DNA of 64,000 bases from an alpha proteobacterium L41A (GTDB lineage: Bacteria; Pseudomonadota; Alphaproteobacteria; Caulobacterales; Caulobacteraceae): positions 1-64,000 of the forward strand of contig AMYY01000013.1 in the NCBI GenBank assembly GCA_000335735.1, in the 5' to 3' direction. The first letter of the stretch is position 1, and each line of letters begins with the position of its first letter. Shown here in pieces: positions 1 to 7,729 of this stretch. The position numbers and the translations under genes were made by a program. The notes below the pieces were generated by a model, which searched no databases, was not told the origin of the DNA, and saw nothing but the letters and a program-made list of their open reading frames with translations.

Positions 1-34
1 CCGTCACTTGGTGGATGCCGATTGAGTCCGGAGC

Positions 35-904
35 CTAGGCCGCCGTGTCAGCGGGCATAGAGCCGGCGTTGATGGCGATGCGGCCCACCAGCCCCTTGAC
101 GATCAGGTCCAGGGCCGACCCCTCGCGATAGTCGGCGGCGGCGACGAAGTTCACACGGTCCTCCGAGATCAGGGAATAGACCTTCTTCTGATCCCGCTCG
201 TTCGAGCGCGGGTCATAGACGGCGATCGAGAAGCCGCCCTTGGTGTGCATCATCTTCATGGTCGGTACATCGGTGTCGCCGTCGCCGATGAAGATCATCC
301 GGTCGAAGGGCACGGCGCGCTCGTCGTCGGGGATGAAGTGGTTGATGCGTTCGTGCTCCCAGTGGTTCTTCACGCCCTTGTTGATGCGGAACAGATACTG
401 GGTCTTGGTGGTATAGTTGACGCCGACCGCCGGCCAGGCCGCCTCGCCCTTGTCGTCATAGACGTAGTGGGAGGCGAAGACGTGGGTCAGGGCGGGGCGG
501 ATCGGCGTGCCGTCGATCATCTCCTCCAGCCCAGCGGAGATGATGTAATGCTCGATCTCCAGCCCGTATTTGGCCCCGAAGGCGTTCATCCGGTCGAACC
601 AGCTGAGGTCCTTCAGCCCCTCGAACAGAGCCACCGCCTCGCCGTGCTGGCGCAGGGTCTCGCGCGTCACCGGGGCGCCGTTCTGGCGCGCATGATGCAG
701 CATCAGTTGCATGTACATCAGGATGCCGTCGCCGTCGGCGTCCTTGGTCAGCCGCTCGGCCTCTTCCCAGAAGGCGCCGATGCCCATGCCGACCGAGGGG
801 ATGAACGACACCTCCTGCATATTGCCGCGCGCCAGGGTGCCGTCGAAATCATAGATCAGGGCGGTCTTCAGCAGCGGGGTCTTGGGTGCGGCCGTATCGG
901 ACAT
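35..904 (-). CDS. HAD-superfamily hydrolase
   Basis: A cytosolic phosphohydrolase of the haloacid dehalogenase fold, 289 residues. Motif I is DFDGTL near residue 19, with both aspartates of the catalytic pair. A motif II-type serine sits in IISAG near the middle, and motif IV is GDGDTDVP, the acidic Mg-binding loop. The sizeable insert between motifs I and II is a cap domain that would set substrate choice. The substrate cannot be read from the sequence; small phosphorylated metabolites are usual for the superfamily. The gene stands alone, 36 bases downstream of the lipoprotein gene on the same strand, and the two could share a transcript. Confidence 0.85.
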   Translation of the reverse strand: MSDTAAPKTPLLKTALIYDFDGTLARGNMQEVSFIPSVGMGIGAFWEEAERLTKDADGDGILMYMQLMLHHARQNGAPVTRETLRQHGEAVALFEGLKDLSWFDRMNAFGAKYGLEIEHYIISAGLEEMIDGTPIRPALTHVFASHYVYDDKGEAAWPAVGVNYTTKTQYLFRINKGVKNHWEHERINHFIPDDERAVPFDRMIFIGDGDTDVPTMKMMHTKGGFSIAVYDPRSNERDQKKVYSLISEDRVNFVAAADYREGSALDLIVKGLVGRIAINAGSMPADTAA

Positions 905-940
905 GGGGGCGAGATCCTCAGTGGAAGCCCGCCCTCTATA

Positions 941-1453
941 TCAGCCCGCCGCGCCCGTCGATTGGCGACGCTGGCCGAAGGTGGGCGCCGCCGCCTTCTG
1001 CTCGGCCCAATAGTCGGCGCCCGTCGTCGGTTTGAACATGGTGCGCGGCGACCCGTTGCGGGCCACCACGGCGAAGGTGTTGGTCGAGGCCTGATAGATC
1101 AGGGTGTCGCCGTTGGGCCGTTTGACGGTCTCGGCGTCGCGTGGAGGCTTTGTCGTGAAAGCCGTGACCTTGGTCAGATAATCCTCGGCCGAGCGTGCGC
1201 CGAAGTCTGCGCCGTTACGGTCGTAGAGACGCGCGATCTTGGCGTCGACTGTTTCGCGCCGATTGGCGGTCAGGACGGGTTTGACCTCCTCGGTCGTCGT
1301 TGTGGAGACCGAGACGTCCACCGGCCCAGCCGAAGCGATGGGCGTGGTCGTGGTTCTTTCCCGCGTCTCGACCGCCGAGCTGTTGTCGCAGCCGCCAAGT
1401 CCCAGCAGACCGCTCAGGACCAGCGCGGCCCCTCCCCTCGTCAGCGTTCTCAT
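941..1453 (-). CDS. Predicted lipoprotein of unknown function
   Basis: A 170-residue protein with a lipoprotein signal: MRTLTRGG, a hydrophobic stretch, then the lipobox LGGC with the lipidated cysteine near residue 22. The mature part is rich in Thr, Ser and Val at first and then has a more ordered segment with a TLIYQAST-type strand and a C-terminal Ala/Gly tail. No enzymatic motif is visible. The lipobox places it at the outer or inner membrane facing the periplasm. It lies upstream of the HAD gene on the same strand and is divergent from coaBC. Function not recognised. Confidence 0.75.
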   Translation of the reverse strand: MRTLTRGGAALVLSGLLGLGGCDNSSAVETRERTTTTPIASAGPVDVSVSTTTTEEVKPVLTANRRETVDAKIARLYDRNGADFGARSAEDYLTKVTAFTTKPPRDAETVKRPNGDTLIYQASTNTFAVVARNGSPRTMFKPTTGADYWAEQKAAAPTFGQRRQSTGAAG

Positions 1454-1555
1454 TCTTCCCTCCAGATACCCGCTGGGCGCGACGAAAGCACAACTTTATT
1501 GTTCGTGCAATGTTCTCGTCTCGACGGCGTCACGCGCGGCGGCTAGACCGTGCGC

Positions 1556-2785
1556 ATGGACAATCGCCCCCTTTCGAACCGCAAGATCCTGCTGATCGTG
1601 GGCGGCGGCATCGCGGCCTATAAGGCGCTGGAGCTGGTGCGGCTGATCGCCAAGGCGGGCGGGCAGACGCGGGTGATCCTGACGGAATCCGGCGCCGAGT
1701 TCGTCACGCCCCTGTCGCTGGCGGCGCTGAGCGGTCATCCGGTGCGGTCGGGCCTCTTCCACCCGGACGACGAGACCAGCATGGGTCATATCGAACTGTC
1801 GCGCTGGGCCGATCTGGTGGTGGTGGCGCCGGCGACGGCGGGGCTGATCGCTAAGGCGGCGAACGGGCTGGCTGACGACCTGGCCTCGACGACCCTGATC
1901 GCCACGGACAAGCGGGTGCTGTTGGCGCCGGCGATGAATGTGCGGATGTGGGAGCATCCGGCGGTCCAGGCCAATATGGAGCGGTTGAAGGCCTTTCCGG
2001 GCTTTCACGGCGTCGCGGTGGTGGGGCCGGACGACGGAGAGATGGCCTGCGGCGAATACGGGCCGGGGCGCATGGCGGAGCCCGCCGCGATCCTGGAGGC
2101 CATTGCGGGGCTGCTGGCGGGTGCGGCGGGGCGACCGCTAAAGGGACGCAAGGCAGTGGTCACGGCCGGGCCGACGTTCGAACCGATCGACCCGGTGCGG
2201 GGCCTGACCAATCGCTCCAGCGGCAAACAGGGCTACGCCATCGCCGCCGCTTTGGCCGAACTGGGGGCCGAGGTGACGTTGGTGTCGGGGCCGACGGCGT
2301 TGCCGGAGCCGACCGGCGTGACGCGGATCGATGTCGAGAGCGCGCTGGAGATGCAGGCGGCGACGCAGAGCGCTCTTCCCGCCGACATCGCCGTGCTGTC
2401 GGCCGCCGTCGCCGACTGGCGCATCGACACCATCGCCGGCGGCAAGATCAAGAAGGGACCCGGCGGCCCGCCGACCCTGGCCTTGATCGAAAACCCCGAC
2501 ATCCTGGCCGGCGTCGCCGCGCCCGGTCCGAACCGCCCGGCCCTGGTCATCGGTTTCGCCGCCGAGACAACGGATCTGGAAGCCAATGCGCGCGCCAAGC
2601 TGTCGCGAAAGGGCTGCGACTGGATCCTGGGCAATGACGTGTCCGACGATGTGTTCGGATCGGACGGCAATGCCGTGCTTCTGGTCACCGCCGACAAGAC
2701 CGAGACCTGGCCGCGCCAGTCCAAGACCGCCATCGCCCGGGCCGTCGCCGCCCGCATCGCCGATCATTTCAAGGCCCCTAAATGA
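1556..2785 (+). CDS. coaBC: Bifunctional phosphopantothenoylcysteine decarboxylase / phosphopantothenate-cysteine ligase
   Basis: Carries out two consecutive steps of coenzyme A synthesis: CTP-dependent joining of cysteine to 4'-phosphopantothenate (CoaB) and FMN-dependent decarboxylation of the product (CoaC). The N-terminal half is the flavoprotein domain, with GGGIAAYKA near residue 16 and the CoaC signature PAMNVRMW near residue 125. The CoaB half begins near residue 195 with [13 protein letters not shown], followed by N-x-SSGK and a GGKIKK lysine cluster. Length 409 is normal. I prefer the ATG at 1556 over an in-frame GTG six bases upstream. The stop overlaps the dut start (ATGA), so the two are co-translated. 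Confidence 0.95.
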   Translation: MDNRPLSNRKILLIVGGGIAAYKALELVRLIAKAGGQTRVILTESGAEFVTPLSLAALSGHPVRSGLFHPDDETSMGHIELSRWADLVVVAPATAGLIAKAANGLADDLASTTLIATDKRVLLAPAMNVRMWEHPAVQANMERLKAFPGFHGVAVVGPDDGEMACGEYGPGRMAEPAAILEAIAGLLAGAAGRPLKGRKAVVTAGPTFEPIDPVRGLTNRSSGKQGYAIAAALAELGAEVTLVSGPTALPEPTGVTRIDVESALEMQAATQSALPADIAVLSAAVADWRIDTIAGGKIKKGPGGPPTLALIENPDILAGVAAPGPNRPALVIGFAAETTDLEANARAKLSRKGCDWILGNDVSDDVFGSDGNAVLLVTADKTETWPRQSKTAIARAVAARIADHFKAPK

Positions 2786-3237
2786 CCCAGACTCCGATCC
2801 AGATCCTACGCCTGCCGCATTCCGAGGGCCTGCCTCTGCCGGCCTATGAGACGGCGGGATCGGCGGGCATGGACCTGCGCGCCGCCGTGCCCGAGGATCA
2901 GCCGATGACCCTGGCGCCGGGTCAGCGGGCGCTGGTGCCCACGGGGCTGAAGATCGCCCTGCCGCTGGGTTATGAGGCCCAGGTGCGGGCACGCTCTGGC
3001 CTCGCTTTGAAGCACGGCATCATCTGCCCCAATGCGCCGGGCACGATCGACAGCGACTATCGCGGGGAGTGCGGCGTGATCCTGGCCAACATCGGCGCCG
3101 AGCCCTTCATCATCCGCCGCGGCGAACGCATCGCCCAGCTGGTGATCGCCCGGCATGAACGCGCCGACTGGATCGAGGTCCCGACGCTGGATGAGACCGC
3201 ACGTGGGAGCGGTGGTTTCGGATCGACGGGGCGGTAG
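2782..3237 (+). CDS. dut: dUTP diphosphatase (dUTPase)
   Basis: Hydrolyses dUTP to dUMP and pyrophosphate, keeping uracil out of DNA and feeding dTMP synthesis. The 151-residue protein has the conserved motifs of the trimeric family: [10 protein letters not shown] near residue 27, [19 protein letters not shown] with the catalytic aspartate, RIAQLVI, and the C-terminal glycine-rich [10 protein letters not shown] arm that closes over the nucleotide. It overlaps coaBC by four bases. The coaBC-dut pairing is common in bacteria. Confidence 0.96.
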   Translation: MTQTPIQILRLPHSEGLPLPAYETAGSAGMDLRAAVPEDQPMTLAPGQRALVPTGLKIALPLGYEAQVRARSGLALKHGIICPNAPGTIDSDYRGECGVILANIGAEPFIIRRGERIAQLVIARHERADWIEVPTLDETARGSGGFGSTGR

Positions 3238-3270
3238 GTACAGCCTGGCTGTTATTCTGGAATAGCGATC

Positions 3271-3699
3271 ATGATCATTGCCGCCTTTCTGTTGTTGGCC
3301 ACTCAGGACGTCGCGCTGCCCGAAACTCCCTTGGCGCCAGTTTGCGTCCCGGTGGAAAGAGGCGCGAGCGACGCAATCAAGACCTGGTGCATGGCGGAAG
3401 CGCCGCTTCGAATGGAGCGGCCCTACCCGCCGGAGATGGCCTTATCGCAGCAGATTCCGTTCGGATGGGCCGAAGTGAGATGCGTCTTCAAAAACGCGCG
3501 AACGCTGGAAAATTGCCAGGTCGTTTCGGAGTCTCATCCGGTTGGTTTTGGCCGGGCCACATTGAGAGCGTTGAGAACGGCAGAAGTTGCCGTCGTTGAG
3601 GGGGAAGATTCTCCTCGCGCTGGCGACTTGTACGTCGTGATCCCGAAGTTTCGAATTCTCGGGCCAACAGCAGCCCCTCTGGCGACGTCCTCCAAATAG
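3271..3699 (+). CDS. Small secreted protein with a possible TonB-C-like fold
   Basis: A 142-residue protein starting with a short hydrophobic stretch (MIIAAFLLLA) that could be a signal peptide, although it lacks basic residues at the N-terminus. The central part, with a Cys-containing strand followed by NCQVV, SHPVGFG and an ALRTAEV helix, resembles the C-terminal domain of TonB-type proteins, where a strand-helix-strand unit follows a G-x-G or P-x-G turn. Four cysteines could form two disulfides. Base composition is visibly less GC-rich than its neighbours, as in the last 100 bases. Possibly acquired or fast-evolving; function unknown. Confidence 0.6.
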   Translation: MIIAAFLLLATQDVALPETPLAPVCVPVERGASDAIKTWCMAEAPLRMERPYPPEMALSQQIPFGWAEVRCVFKNARTLENCQVVSESHPVGFGRATLRALRTAEVAVVEGEDSPRAGDLYVVIPKFRILGPTAAPLATSSK

Positions 3700-3742
3700 G
3701 ACGAAGACTGCCAACGCCTAAGAGGTGGTCTGGTGCATTGCT

Positions 3743-4693
3743 TTAAACCAGCGGTGCGGTCGGCTGGATGAGGCTGGCCTTGCGGCGGATGTGTTCGCGC
3801 CAGGCGGTGTAGAGACCGCTGCTGGCGATCAGGGCGGCGCCGGCCAAGGTGCTGAGGGTCGGGGTGGTGGACATCAGCCACCAGCCGAAGACGATGGCGC
3901 CGACGATCTGGAGATAGTCGAAGGGCGCGACCACGGAGACCGGAGCCTTTTGCAGCGAGGCGGTCATGAACAGCTGCGCCAGGCCGCCGGCGACGCCCGA
4001 TCCGATCAGCAGGCCGAAGGTGCCGAGCGCGTGCCAATGGCCGACAAAGGGCAGCAGGATCGCCCCCACGACCGAGCAGGCGACGAAGAACCAGAAGACG
4101 ATGGCGGCGACGTGTTCGGTGTCGCGCAGCTGGCGCAGGGTGATGGTCACGCCGGCCGTCAGCACCGCCCCGATCAGGGCGAAGGCCACGCCAGCCAGCG
4201 GCAGGACAGAATGGCCGACTCCCGGCCGCATGACGACGATCACGCCGATGAAGCCGACCGCGACGGCGGCCCAGCGACGCGGACCGACCGCTTCCTTCAG
4301 CACGAAGAAGGACAGGATGGTGGCGAAGATCGGGGCGGTGAAGCTGAGGGTCGTCGCGTCGGCGAGGGGCAGCAGCGTCAGCGTCTGGAACAGGCACAGG
4401 ATGGCCGCGACGCCCAGGGCGCTGCGTCCCAGATGGGCCAGGGGGCGGCGCGTCGATAGGGCCGACAGGCCGCCCGGCTGGGTCAGCACCCAGGCCACGA
4501 CGACCGGCAGGCCGAAGAAGGCGCGGTAGAACAGCATTTCCGGCGCCGCCACGCCGTCCTGCGACGCCAGTTTCAACGTCGCCGTCATGATCGAAAAACA
4601 GCCGGCGGCGGCGATGCGCAGAAGAATGCCGCGGACGACGTCCTCGCCCGCGGCTTTCGATGGATCAGGCGAAGGCCGCGCGGCGGCGACCAT
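3743..4693 (-). CDS. EamA/DMT-family transporter
   Basis: An inner-membrane carrier of the drug/metabolite transporter superfamily, 316 residues. The sequence is a succession of about ten hydrophobic segments arranged as two EamA repeats. The first begins near residue 22 (ILLRIAAAGCFSIMTATLKL) and the second near residue 165; each ends with a proline/glycine-rich turn such as VVVMRPG. Family members export amino acids, nucleobases or metabolites, but the substrate cannot be assigned. It ends close to the convergent small secreted-protein gene and begins 9 bases after secB on the same strand, so it may be read from the secB transcript. Confidence 0.88.
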   Translation of the reverse strand: MVAAARPSPDPSKAAGEDVVRGILLRIAAAGCFSIMTATLKLASQDGVAAPEMLFYRAFFGLPVVVAWVLTQPGGLSALSTRRPLAHLGRSALGVAAILCLFQTLTLLPLADATTLSFTAPIFATILSFFVLKEAVGPRRWAAVAVGFIGVIVVMRPGVGHSVLPLAGVAFALIGAVLTAGVTITLRQLRDTEHVAAIVFWFFVACSVVGAILLPFVGHWHALGTFGLLIGSGVAGGLAQLFMTASLQKAPVSVVAPFDYLQIVGAIVFGWWLMSTTPTLSTLAGAALIASSGLYTAWREHIRRKASLIQPTAPLV

Positions 4694-4702
4694 GTCGCGC
4701 GC

Positions 4703-5215
4703 TTAGGCCTGGCCGGTTTCGACCGGCTGCTGGGCGATCTGCTGCTGGCGCGCGATGTAGATGGCCGCGAAGTCGATCGGGTCAAGCTGGAACGGGGGAT
4801 AGAAGCCGCCGTCGGCCGTGGCGCCCGAGATGATCTCGCGCGCGAACGGGAACAGATAGCGCGGGCATTCGATCAGCAGCAACGGCTCGATGTCCTGCTC
4901 CTGAACGTTGGCCAGCTGGAACAGGCCGCCATAGACCAGTTCGACGTGGAAGACGGGCTGGTTCTCGTGCGTCGCCTTGATCGACAGCTTCAGGTCCAAT
5001 TCGAACAGGCCGTCGGGGCGGCCCTGGGCGGCCATTTCAACGCCCAGGTCGATCGCGGGCTTACCATCGATGCGCAAGGATTCCGGGGCGCGCGGATTCT
5101 CGAACGAGAAGTCGCGGACGTATTGCGCCAGGATGCGGAAGCCGGGACCGGCGGGCTGGCCCTGTTGGGCGTCGCCTTGCTGGGGCTGTTCGGCGGGAGG
5201 GGCGGCGTCGGTCAT
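4703..5215 (-). CDS. secB: Protein-export chaperone SecB
   Basis: Cytosolic tetrameric chaperone that keeps preproteins unfolded and hands them to SecA. The 170-residue sequence begins with a Gln/Pro-rich unstructured stretch of about 25 residues and then has the SecB core: [17 protein letters not shown], a VELVYGGLF strand, and [17 protein letters not shown], which forms the peptide-binding groove and SecA contact. The tail after [14 protein letters not shown] is Gln-rich. It diverges from the Tim44-like gene. secA is in the same window at 15-18 kb, so both halves of the export targeting step are here. Confidence 0.95.
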   Translation of the reverse strand: MTDAAPPAEQPQQGDAQQGQPAGPGFRILAQYVRDFSFENPRAPESLRIDGKPAIDLGVEMAAQGRPDGLFELDLKLSIKATHENQPVFHVELVYGGLFQLANVQEQDIEPLLLIECPRYLFPFAREIISGATADGGFYPPFQLDPIDFAAIYIARQQQIAQQPVETGQA

Positions 5216-5407
5216 GAAACGGTCTTTGGCGCAGTTTGGGGCCGATGAGGCCGGAATGAGGCGCCGCGACTACCATGCCGGGACGCTTGGCCGCAACGTC
5301 GCGCGCGCGATTGGGGGCGCGCTTCGCCTTGCCTCACCCTATATGAGCCCGTAATCACGTCAGACTCAGTGTTTGGCGCACCCGTCGTTCGCTACAGGAA
5401 TCTCCTC

Positions 5408-6052
5408 TTGAACATTCCGGTTCAGTTCCAGGTCGTCGTCTTCGCCTTCATCGCAGCCTTCGTGCTGTTCCAGCTCTACAATGTGCTGGGCAAGCGGGTG
5501 GGCCGTCAGCCGCAGGAAGACGCCAAGATCGCGCCGCCCGGCCCGGCCCAGGCCGAGACGCCCAAGGTCGCGGCGATCGACCCGGCGACCCTGGCCTCCA
5601 TCGCCAGCCTGAAGGCGCGCGATCCGGCGTTCGACCCGGCCCGTTTTCTGGACGGGGCGCGCCAGGCCTATGAGACCATCGTGCGCGGCTACGCCGCCGG
5701 CGACCGGGCCGCGCTGAAGCCGTTGCTTAAGCCCAACGTCTTCGCCTCCTTCGAGACCGGCATCGCGGCGCGCGAAACGCGCGGCGAGACCGAGACGGTC
5801 GATTTCCTGTATCCGCCCCGGGCCGATCTGGAGGGCGCGGTCGCCGAGGGTGACAAGGCCGTGGCCAAGGTGCGTTTCCTGGCCGAACTGCGCAGCCGGG
5901 TGACCAAGGCCTCGGGCGAAACGGCGGACGCGACGACGGGCGAGCCGCTGGTCGAGGAGCGCCGCACGGCCGAACACTGGACCTTCGAACGCACCCTGGG
6001 CGCGACGGACCCGAACTGGGTGCTGGCGCGCGTCGAGCCGGCCAACGCCTGA
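5408..6052 (+). CDS. Tim44-domain membrane protein
   Basis: A membrane-anchored protein with a Tim44-like domain. A single transmembrane helix (VVVFAFIAAFVLFQLY) lies near the N-terminus, then a Pro/Ala linker, and then the C-terminal domain starting near residue 75 with ARQAYETIVRGYAAGDRAAL, typical of the family shared with the mitochondrial import motor. I place the start at the TTG at 5408 because AGGAA lies seven bases before it; an in-frame GTG at 5369 would add 13 residues. The stop overlaps the mltA start by one base. Alphaproteobacterial members are thought to act in inner-membrane protein complexes; the exact role here is inferred only. Confidence 0.85.
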   Translation: MNIPVQFQVVVFAFIAAFVLFQLYNVLGKRVGRQPQEDAKIAPPGPAQAETPKVAAIDPATLASIASLKARDPAFDPARFLDGARQAYETIVRGYAAGDRAALKPLLKPNVFASFETGIAARETRGETETVDFLYPPRADLEGAVAEGDKAVAKVRFLAELRSRVTKASGETADATTGEPLVEERRTAEHWTFERTLGATDPNWVLARVEPANA

Positions 6053-7176
6053 TGGCGGTTCGCGGCCGGTCGGGCGGACTGGCGACGCTGACGGCCGCCC
6101 TGGCTGTCGCCGCCTGTTCGACCGGGCCGATGACGCCGACCGGCGCGACCGGAACGAAAGGGCCGCAGACGGGGCCGGTTCCCTATACGCCCTCGCCCGA
6201 TCCGACCCCGCCTCCCGCGCCGACCAACGCCCTGAGCCCCGCCGTTCTGCCGGGATGGAGTCAGGAAGACTATCTCGCCGCCTTCCGGGCCTATGTGGAT
6301 GGGTGCGGCGCGGCGCGTGACGCGGCCGGACGCCGGGTCTGCGGACGCGCCAAGGCCATGGCGACCACGATGACGATCACGCCGTCGCAGGCGCGCGCCT
6401 TCTTCGAGGCCAGCTTCAGCGCGATCCCGGCCCAGACGCCGGACGGGCGACCGGGGCTGCTGACCTCCTATTTCGCCCCCGAATATCCGGCGCGGCGACG
6501 GCCGGACGCCGAGTTCTCGGCCCCCGTCCTGCCCAAGCCCGCGAATCCCCGCGCCGCCGGCGACCGGGCCTATATCGAATCCGCCGCACGGCCTGAGCAG
6601 GCCCTGGCCTGGATGCGGGCCGAGGACCTGTTCTTTCTGCAGATCCAGGGGTCGGGCTATCTGACGTTCGAGGACGGCACGCGCGGCCGCGCCGCCTACG
6701 CCGCCGACAACGGCAAGCCGTTCGTGGGCATCGCCCGACCGATGGCGCAGCAGGGACTGTTGCCGCAGAACGGCACCTCCGGCGATGCGATCCGGGACTG
6801 GCTGGCCAGCCACCGGGGCTATGAGGCGCAGGCGGTCATGGCGCTGAACCCGCGCTACATCTTTTTCCGGTTGGACCCGGACGATGACGGTCATCCGGCG
6901 GGGGCGGCGGGCGTGCCCCTGACCGAGCGGCGGGCCATCGCGGTCGACCCGGCCCATTGGCGTTATGGCGAACTGGTCTGGCTGGAGGCCGACGGCGGTA
7001 ATCTGCGCGGCGCCACGGCCAGCTATCGCGGTCTGGCCATGGCGCTGGACACAGGATCGGCCATTCGCGGACCGGTGCGCGCCGACCTCTATATGGGTCG
7101 CGGGGACCGCGCGGGGGCCGAGGCCGGAACCGTGCGCCATCCCTTGCGGATGTGGCGCCTGGTCCCGAAGGGTTAG
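6052..7176 (+). CDS. mltA: Membrane-bound lytic murein transglycosylase A
   Basis: Cleaves the beta-1,4 bond between N-acetylmuramic acid and N-acetylglucosamine in peptidoglycan, leaving a 1,6-anhydro end. The 374-residue precursor has a lipoprotein signal with the lipidated cysteine at residue 22 (VAAC). A Pro/Thr-rich linker follows, then the MltA domain (LLTSYFAPEYPA, FFLQIQGSGYL) and the 3D domain near the C-terminus, with ALDTGSAIRGP carrying the catalytic aspartate. It starts one base inside the stop of the Tim44-like gene (TGATG), so the two are translationally coupled, an arrangement common in alphaproteobacteria. Confidence 0.94.
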   Translation: MAVRGRSGGLATLTAALAVAACSTGPMTPTGATGTKGPQTGPVPYTPSPDPTPPPAPTNALSPAVLPGWSQEDYLAAFRAYVDGCGAARDAAGRRVCGRAKAMATTMTITPSQARAFFEASFSAIPAQTPDGRPGLLTSYFAPEYPARRRPDAEFSAPVLPKPANPRAAGDRAYIESAARPEQALAWMRAEDLFFLQIQGSGYLTFEDGTRGRAAYAADNGKPFVGIARPMAQQGLLPQNGTSGDAIRDWLASHRGYEAQAVMALNPRYIFFRLDPDDDGHPAGAAGVPLTERRAIAVDPAHWRYGELVWLEADGGNLRGATASYRGLAMALDTGSAIRGPVRADLYMGRGDRAGAEAGTVRHPLRMWRLVPKG

Positions 7177-7188
7177 ACCCCTGCCCGG

Positions 7189-7656
7189 CTAGGCCAGATC
7201 TTCGATCTCGTCTTCGGTCAGTTCGCCGGGGACGATGGTGACGGGCAGTTTGCGGCCGCCGATCTGCGCACCCTGTTTGATGATGGCCGAGACAAGCGGG
7301 CCGGGGCCGCGCGAGCTGGTGCCGGCGGCCAGCACCAGGATCTTGATGTCGGGGTCGGCGGCGACGACCTTCTTGATCGCGGCCTGGGCTTCGCCCTTTT
7401 CGATCAGGAAGACCGGCGCGGCGCCGGAGCGGGTCTGCGCCTCCTCGCCCAGGCGGTTCAGCAGGATTTCCGCCTCCTGGCGCTGCTGGCGTTCGATTTC
7501 CTCGCGCACGCCCGACCAGTGGGCGTCGCTGTCGGTCGGCAGGACGCGCAGCATGACCACGCGCCCGCCCGTCGATTTCGCCCGGCGCGAGGCGAACCGC
7601 AGGGCGGCCTCGAACTCCGGACTGTCGTCGACGACGACGAGGAACTTTCTCGGCAT
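7189..7656 (-). CDS. Universal stress protein (UspA family)
   Basis: A 155-residue single-domain protein of the UspA fold. It opens with KFLVVVDDSPEFEAALRFA, the first strand with the conserved aspartate and following helix, continues with VVMLRVLP, and has a LVLAAGTSSRGPGPL segment corresponding to the G-x2-G-x9-G(S/T) nucleotide-binding loop. The middle helix is Gln/Arg/Glu-rich. Such proteins accumulate under starvation or stress; some bind ATP. It converges with mltA, leaving only about 12 bases between stops, and stands downstream of the glutamate dehydrogenase gene on the same strand. Confidence 0.9.
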   Translation of the reverse strand: MPRKFLVVVDDSPEFEAALRFASRRAKSTGGRVVMLRVLPTDSDAHWSGVREEIERQQRQEAEILLNRLGEEAQTRSGAAPVFLIEKGEAQAAIKKVVAADPDIKILVLAAGTSSRGPGPLVSAIIKQGAQIGGRKLPVTIVPGELTEDEIEDLA

Positions 7657-7729
7657 TGCGGCCTCCCCAGCCTGATCAGCGGCTGAAGAGGCCGTGCGAC
7701 GACGGCTTCGTCAAGCGACGATACTCGCC

